A DNA stretch of 55,515 bases from Ruminimicrobiellum sp045223915 (lineage in GTDB: Bacteria; Elusimicrobiota; Endomicrobiia; Endomicrobiales; Endomicrobiaceae). The stretch is from positions 1-55,515 of the forward strand of contig JBGUZU010000022.1 of assembly GCA_045223915.1 (NCBI GenBank), read 5' to 3'. The notes under the pieces were generated by a model, which ran no database searches, was not told the DNA's origin, and saw only the letters and a list, made by a program, of their open reading frames with translations. Below are positions 15,001-21,000 of the stretch, one piece after another. Numbering within the stretch: the first letter of the stretch is position 1; each line of letters begins with the position of its first letter. Both the position numbers and the translations under genes were made by a program.

Positions 15001-18000
15001 TATAGTATTGGGTGAAACAGGTAATGGATTATTGGATTTCTTATTTGGAAACACAAGTGTATATACAAGTGGTGGAGATTTCCTTGAAAAGTCTTTAACT
15101 TCCAGTGCTGCAATGATGACGAATTCTTCAATGTGGGCATTTAGTTTCTTGACACCGGTATTTACAACGGCTCTAACTCCTTTATTACAGAAGATACCTG
15201 TATTAGGCGAAACTATAAGGGCATTTAATTATGCTTCAGATGCAACAAGTAACCATTACATGAGCACATTCTTGGAGGAAAATGTTAAAGAAGAGTTGTT
15301 GGGTCATTTATGGGATTGGGTTCCTAGTGATCAACTTAGAGAAGTGTTACAAGAATGTTTTGATGATACCCCGGATATTAATGTTAATGTTCAGGCTATA
15401 AACGATTCTTATCATCAAATAAATCAATCTTCATCTCAAATATTGGCATCCGCTTCTTCTTCACAACAACAGAAACAAGCAGCAGCAGCAATGCTGGCAA
15501 CTTTGTTGATTGGAGGTAGTAATAATAGTGCGGATGTTCAAAGTGCAAGAAACAGAACTGCACAGGCCATGCTCAATGCATCCAACACAAGAAGCAGATC
15601 TGCCGCTGCTATGCAAAGAGCCGGTAATGCTTTCCAAAACTTTGGATCTTCTTTGAGTAATTGGAATGGAACAAATAATAGATTTGTTGGAAATGTTGTA
15701 AGAGGTTTTGGTTCTAATGTTAATGCTGTATCAAGAAAACTTGGAGCAGGTTTCCAATATATAGGTAACAATATGCAATCTTCTTACTCTGCAAAAGCAG
15801 TAAGAAATGCTGCCATAGAACAATGTCAATTCTTAGGTATGGATATGACGGCACGTGATATTAAGAACGCGGACTATTCTGTTGCGGATGTTGTAGCGGG
15901 AAGACAAAATGCTAATGCTGACGGAGTTGCGGCGGCAAGACAGGGTGTATTCAATACTATGGGCTTATCCGAAAGTTCTCAAAACTTACTTAACACAATG
16001 CTTTCAGGAAACACAAAGTTCGATACAGCTTTAGCTACGGTATTAGCAATACAAAATTATACTCAACAAACAGGCACCGAACTTTCTCAAGAACAACAAC
16101 AAGCCATAAGAGATACTGTTGATTCAAGACTAGGACGTTCAAATTTTGGAATACTTGTAGATAATATTGCCAATGGAACAATACCTATAATGCAAATGGA
16201 AGCAGACCAAGAAATACAGACTGACGGTTCCATAGATGTGGGTAAAATGACAAATCAACAGTTGAGTGATTATATGAAAGCACTATCTGTTGAATTGCAG
16301 TATTATAGTAATACGGTTGATGCCTCAAAATATGCCAAAATAAACGAATTACAAAATAAATTTGATGCTGCATCCGAAGAATTGGCAAAAGCTGATGATT
16401 ATGTAAAAGATGCAGCGGCCGGAATAGAACAAATAATTAATAACAGAGGAGACAAATCGGCAGAACAAGTTATATCCGAACTTGAAAATTATAAGAATCA
16501 AGAAGGTTTGTCATTAAGAGAAAAAGGTCTTAGAGAAACTTATGCAAATCGTTACATTGAAGACCTTAACAAAGAAATTGAAATGGGAGCTATAATAGGA
16601 GATAGTGCTGAAGGTATCAAAGCAAGTACTGAAGTTAGACAAGTGTTTGAAAATGTCGGAAGTTTCAGTAATGAACAACTAATACAAACAGAAGTTACTC
16701 CGAACGGTTTAGATAAAACAATGCCACTCGTAGATGCTGCAATTTACTCATTGGAAAACAGTAGAAATTATAACGGTACCGGAAACGAATACAGAGAAAA
16801 ATTGGAACAAATAAAAGAAAGCATCGAAAAAGGACAAGAATTGACTGCCGAACAAATATCTATTTTAAAAGCAGAATACGTTATGTTGAATTTGGAATCT
16901 AAATTTGATGCCGGTGTTGAAGGAAATACCTTCAGATTTACAACCGGACAAAGAGAAAGTTTTGTTGATATTTCCGAAAGTTTGTTAGGAGCAAATACAC
17001 AAGAAAGAATTACAAGAGAGTTGGCAACAGGTGGAGGTAAGACTTTCTTGGCAGCTATAAGTACAGCTTTGTTGATAGCAAACGGAAATGTTTCCGACAG
17101 ACAATTTGTGGGAGTATTTACAAATACATCAAGCAATGCAGCTGTTTTAACAACAACAATGGAAAAAATATTCGGTGGAATATTCGAACAAGGAACAAAT
17201 ATTAACGAAGCTGTGATTCAGTTAAGTGCCGAAAGATATAATGAAGCAAGACAAGATCCGGGCAAGATGCAAGAATTAAGAGAAGAAATATCTAAAGCAA
17301 GAGTTATTTGTTCGGATTACAGTACATGGTCAAGTATAGTTGCATCCGACTGGGCAAGTTTAGTTTCCAATGAACAAGATGCCGCAACGTCCGAATATAT
17401 AAGAGGAAAATTGGAAGCCGAAAATATTAAATTTACAAAGAGTAATAAAGGTAAATATCAATTTGAAGATTCCACGCAAGCAAGACAAGCAAGTGAAATA
17501 TTGCAGAAATTGGCAGCAGAAGGTGATACTAAGATACAAGATGCATTGGAAAAAACAACGATTCCGTTAGAAAAAATAGGAGATGTTGTTGCAGATGAAA
17601 TAGATTTCTTTGGAACAATACCTATGCAAGCTCTTGCAAACAGTAACGGAAAATATTATTCTGCAGCACAAAAAGCTTCATATTATCAAGATATATTAGA
17701 CGGTAAAATGTCTAGAGACGAAATTTTAGAGAAATACAGTGACAGCGGTATAACAAATAGTGCATCAATAGAAGAAGATGTTAGATTGGTTGCATCAGTT
17801 TTGAAGGCAAAAATAGAAGCCATAGAAACATTGTCGGATATCATAGAACAGGCAAGAAAAGATAATTCAATGGTAACAGAAAAGACTGATGGTGTAAGAC
17901 AATTATTGGAAGATTCTGTTGTTGCAAGTGATATTAAGGAATTGATAGATAACTATAACACCGAAGTATATTTTGGAGAATTAACGGAAATAACGGAAGA

Positions 18001-21000
18001 CTTATACGAACAAAGCAAGAAAAAACTCGGAGAATTAAAGAAAGGACAAAGTATAATAAGTATTTTGGATGCAAGTTTATCAAAATTCTCCAGACAAGGT
18101 TTGGTTAGTGAGATGTTAGATATTAGTGTTAATGAAAGTGAATATGAGCAAAAGGTAAGAGAAGATGATGCAGCTACACAATCTTCGAGTGAAGTTAGAG
18201 ATGTAAATAAGATGGTATTAGAGGCAGCGGAAAAATTAAGTAAAAAATATGGTAGCCTTTTCTCTGATACTGAAATTTTAGAGCAGGTTAGAAATGGTAT
18301 GGGTGCTCAAGAACTTGTACTGCATAAAGATTTCAATGTGGTAGAAGAAGACGGAGTTAAGAGAGTAGTTGTAATTAACGAAGGTCATGATGTTAAAGAT
18401 TTATCATTACCTTCCGGAATGATGCAGGTTTTGGAAGTTAAAAACGGTGCAAGTATCAGTAAACCGAGCACCGAAAGTTATGTGTCTAATTCAGTATTTG
18501 CAATGAGTTTGTTTAATAACTTGGTAGGATTAACCGGTACAGTTTCAAGTATGGTTGATATTAACATATTCAGAGCAATGGGAATAGAGAAAGTAGGTAA
18601 AGCTCCCGGAGTTCAATCTCATAGTAAATTGTTCTCAACCAAACAAGGTATGGCAGAGTCTATATATAGAACTGCGGCTAAATTAGCAGAGAAAGGAATA
18701 GCAAACTTCCAATTAGTTTTGACACCGAACTCGGAATTAAGTTATTTAACATTTAACACTATATGTGAAAATATCGTTAAAGATTTAAAATCTTTAGGTA
18801 AGGAAGGCTTTGATTGGGATTCGGAAGATTCTAAAGTTGAAGTGGATTTGGCCGGTATCGGTCATGTAGAAATGAGTTATGCCGACTTGGTAAAAACGGT
18901 ATTATCGGATAGTCACAGCAGCAGTGAAGATTTTGCGCAAAATATAAAAACGGTAAAAGGCATATTGACCAGAGATGCGGGAATAACGGATACACAGAAG
19001 TTAGATGATATAATGACAAATACCATATTGTTTGCAGATTCTTCCATGAATGAAGATGCCCTTAATAACTTATCAAATAAAGTTCAGACCGGTGCATATA
19101 AATATATCATCGGAGATGCTTACTTGATTGGAAGAGGTTGGGATGTCGGAACGATGAACAAAACATTACAAAGTTTGAAAACAAATCAGAATATAGAAGA
19201 TGTAGAAGGAAAAGATAACAGAGGTCAAGTAAACTGCTGGTTATTAGATGGTGTATTGATGACGGAATCTCAGATGAGGCAGGGTGCAGGAAGAATAGAT
19301 CCTTTCGGAAACAACAGATTCGATTCTCATTCATACTCTAAAGATATTATATCATTATATTCAATAGAAACATGTAGAACAATTGACAAATTGGCAAAAG
19401 CAGTTGAAAGTAAATCCGGGGACAGTAAAGGTGTTTGGGAAATATCCGATATATTGGATAATTTGAGGACAATACAAGAAGATAATGAATTAGATGCATT
19501 ACAAAGAGCCGGTCAACAAACAAAGGTTCTTGCTTCTCAAACTTTTGGAGAACAAAAACTTGAAGCAAGAGAAACTGCACCGACAGTAAGTTCTGCGGTA
19601 GAACAGATTGCAAGCCAAACTTCAAATGTTGAACAAGCTAGACAGATTTTGCAACAAATAACCGGAAATGCAGATATATTGACAGATATGGATAGACAAT
19701 TAGATAGAGAAGAATGGTTTGCTGTCAGCAGTTATGGCAAGATTTTAGGTTTAGCTGATTCATTAGGTATTGATAGAGAAAAGATGGATTATACAAAATT
19801 AGCAAAAGGTAATGTTTTGGAAATGTTTGAAATGATTCAGAGTGCAGATACTTCAAATAATAGTGCTTTAAGTGATTTAATAAATGAAATTAAATGGTTT
19901 GAAGAAAATTATCCTGGCAAATTAAGAGAAAGAAGTGAGATTTATCAATCTTTATCAATAAGAGAACAAAGAGCTTATGATGATGGAAAAGTTGGAATTA
20001 TGTCTTCAAGTAATATCAAAAAATTATTGAAGATTGATAAGGAAATATCTGAAAACATGAAAGCATTTGATGAAGCTAACAACAAATTATTTGCTGAAAG
20101 TGAGAATGTAATAGAGGGCTTAAACGGCACATATTATGGATTAAGATTGAATCAAAATAGTGGTCAAATAACATTCGATGAGATGAGTGAACAGGATAGA
20201 GAGTTTATAAGTAATGTTTCGAATATTTACCAACAAAATAAAGATGGTAAGTTTGCATCAGAATTGGCAAAATTAACATTACAGGATGTTAAGGGTATAT
20301 TGGCGCAACCTAATAAACAACAAGCACTACTTAATAAGTTAAATTATCTTGGATACGGAAAGACAATAGAGTCTGCCGTAAATGCTTTGACCGATGAAAA
20401 GAAAAAAGATGAGAATATAGTATCAATGGCACAACAAATATCACAAGGTGACGAGAAGAAACAACAGAATATGGTAGATTATTTTGCAACAAGTGCGGCA
20501 CAAAGAGAAATAATGGCAAGTATAGGAACGGAGGAACAGAAAGTAAATATTCCTGCAGAAGATGCAAAAGTAATAAGAGAAATACTTAATATTGAAATTA
20601 AGGCAAGTCAACCTCAAGCGACAAAATCACAAGATACAACAGATGTTGTTAGTCAACAAGAAACATCTGTAGTTGAAAATTGTATAGATGCTTCAATAGA
20701 AACTTTAAGAAGATTAGGTACACCGATAAGAGATTTGTCTGATTTTGCGACCAGAATATATGCTCAAGATGAATTGTTAGCAGCAGGTTCGTCAAGTGAA
20801 TTAGCAGATGAGTTATTTAAAGCAAGAGCAAAAACCGGATTTGAGTATGCAGTCGTAGAAGGAGCGGAAGCTTTGGAAACTCCGTTTATTGCATACATGC
20901 AAAGAAGTGGTGATAAAGTAGGTCATACAGTGACAGTCACATCATACAAAGATAATGAGGTAACATATGTTGACGGAGAAGAAACAATAACAAAATCTGT

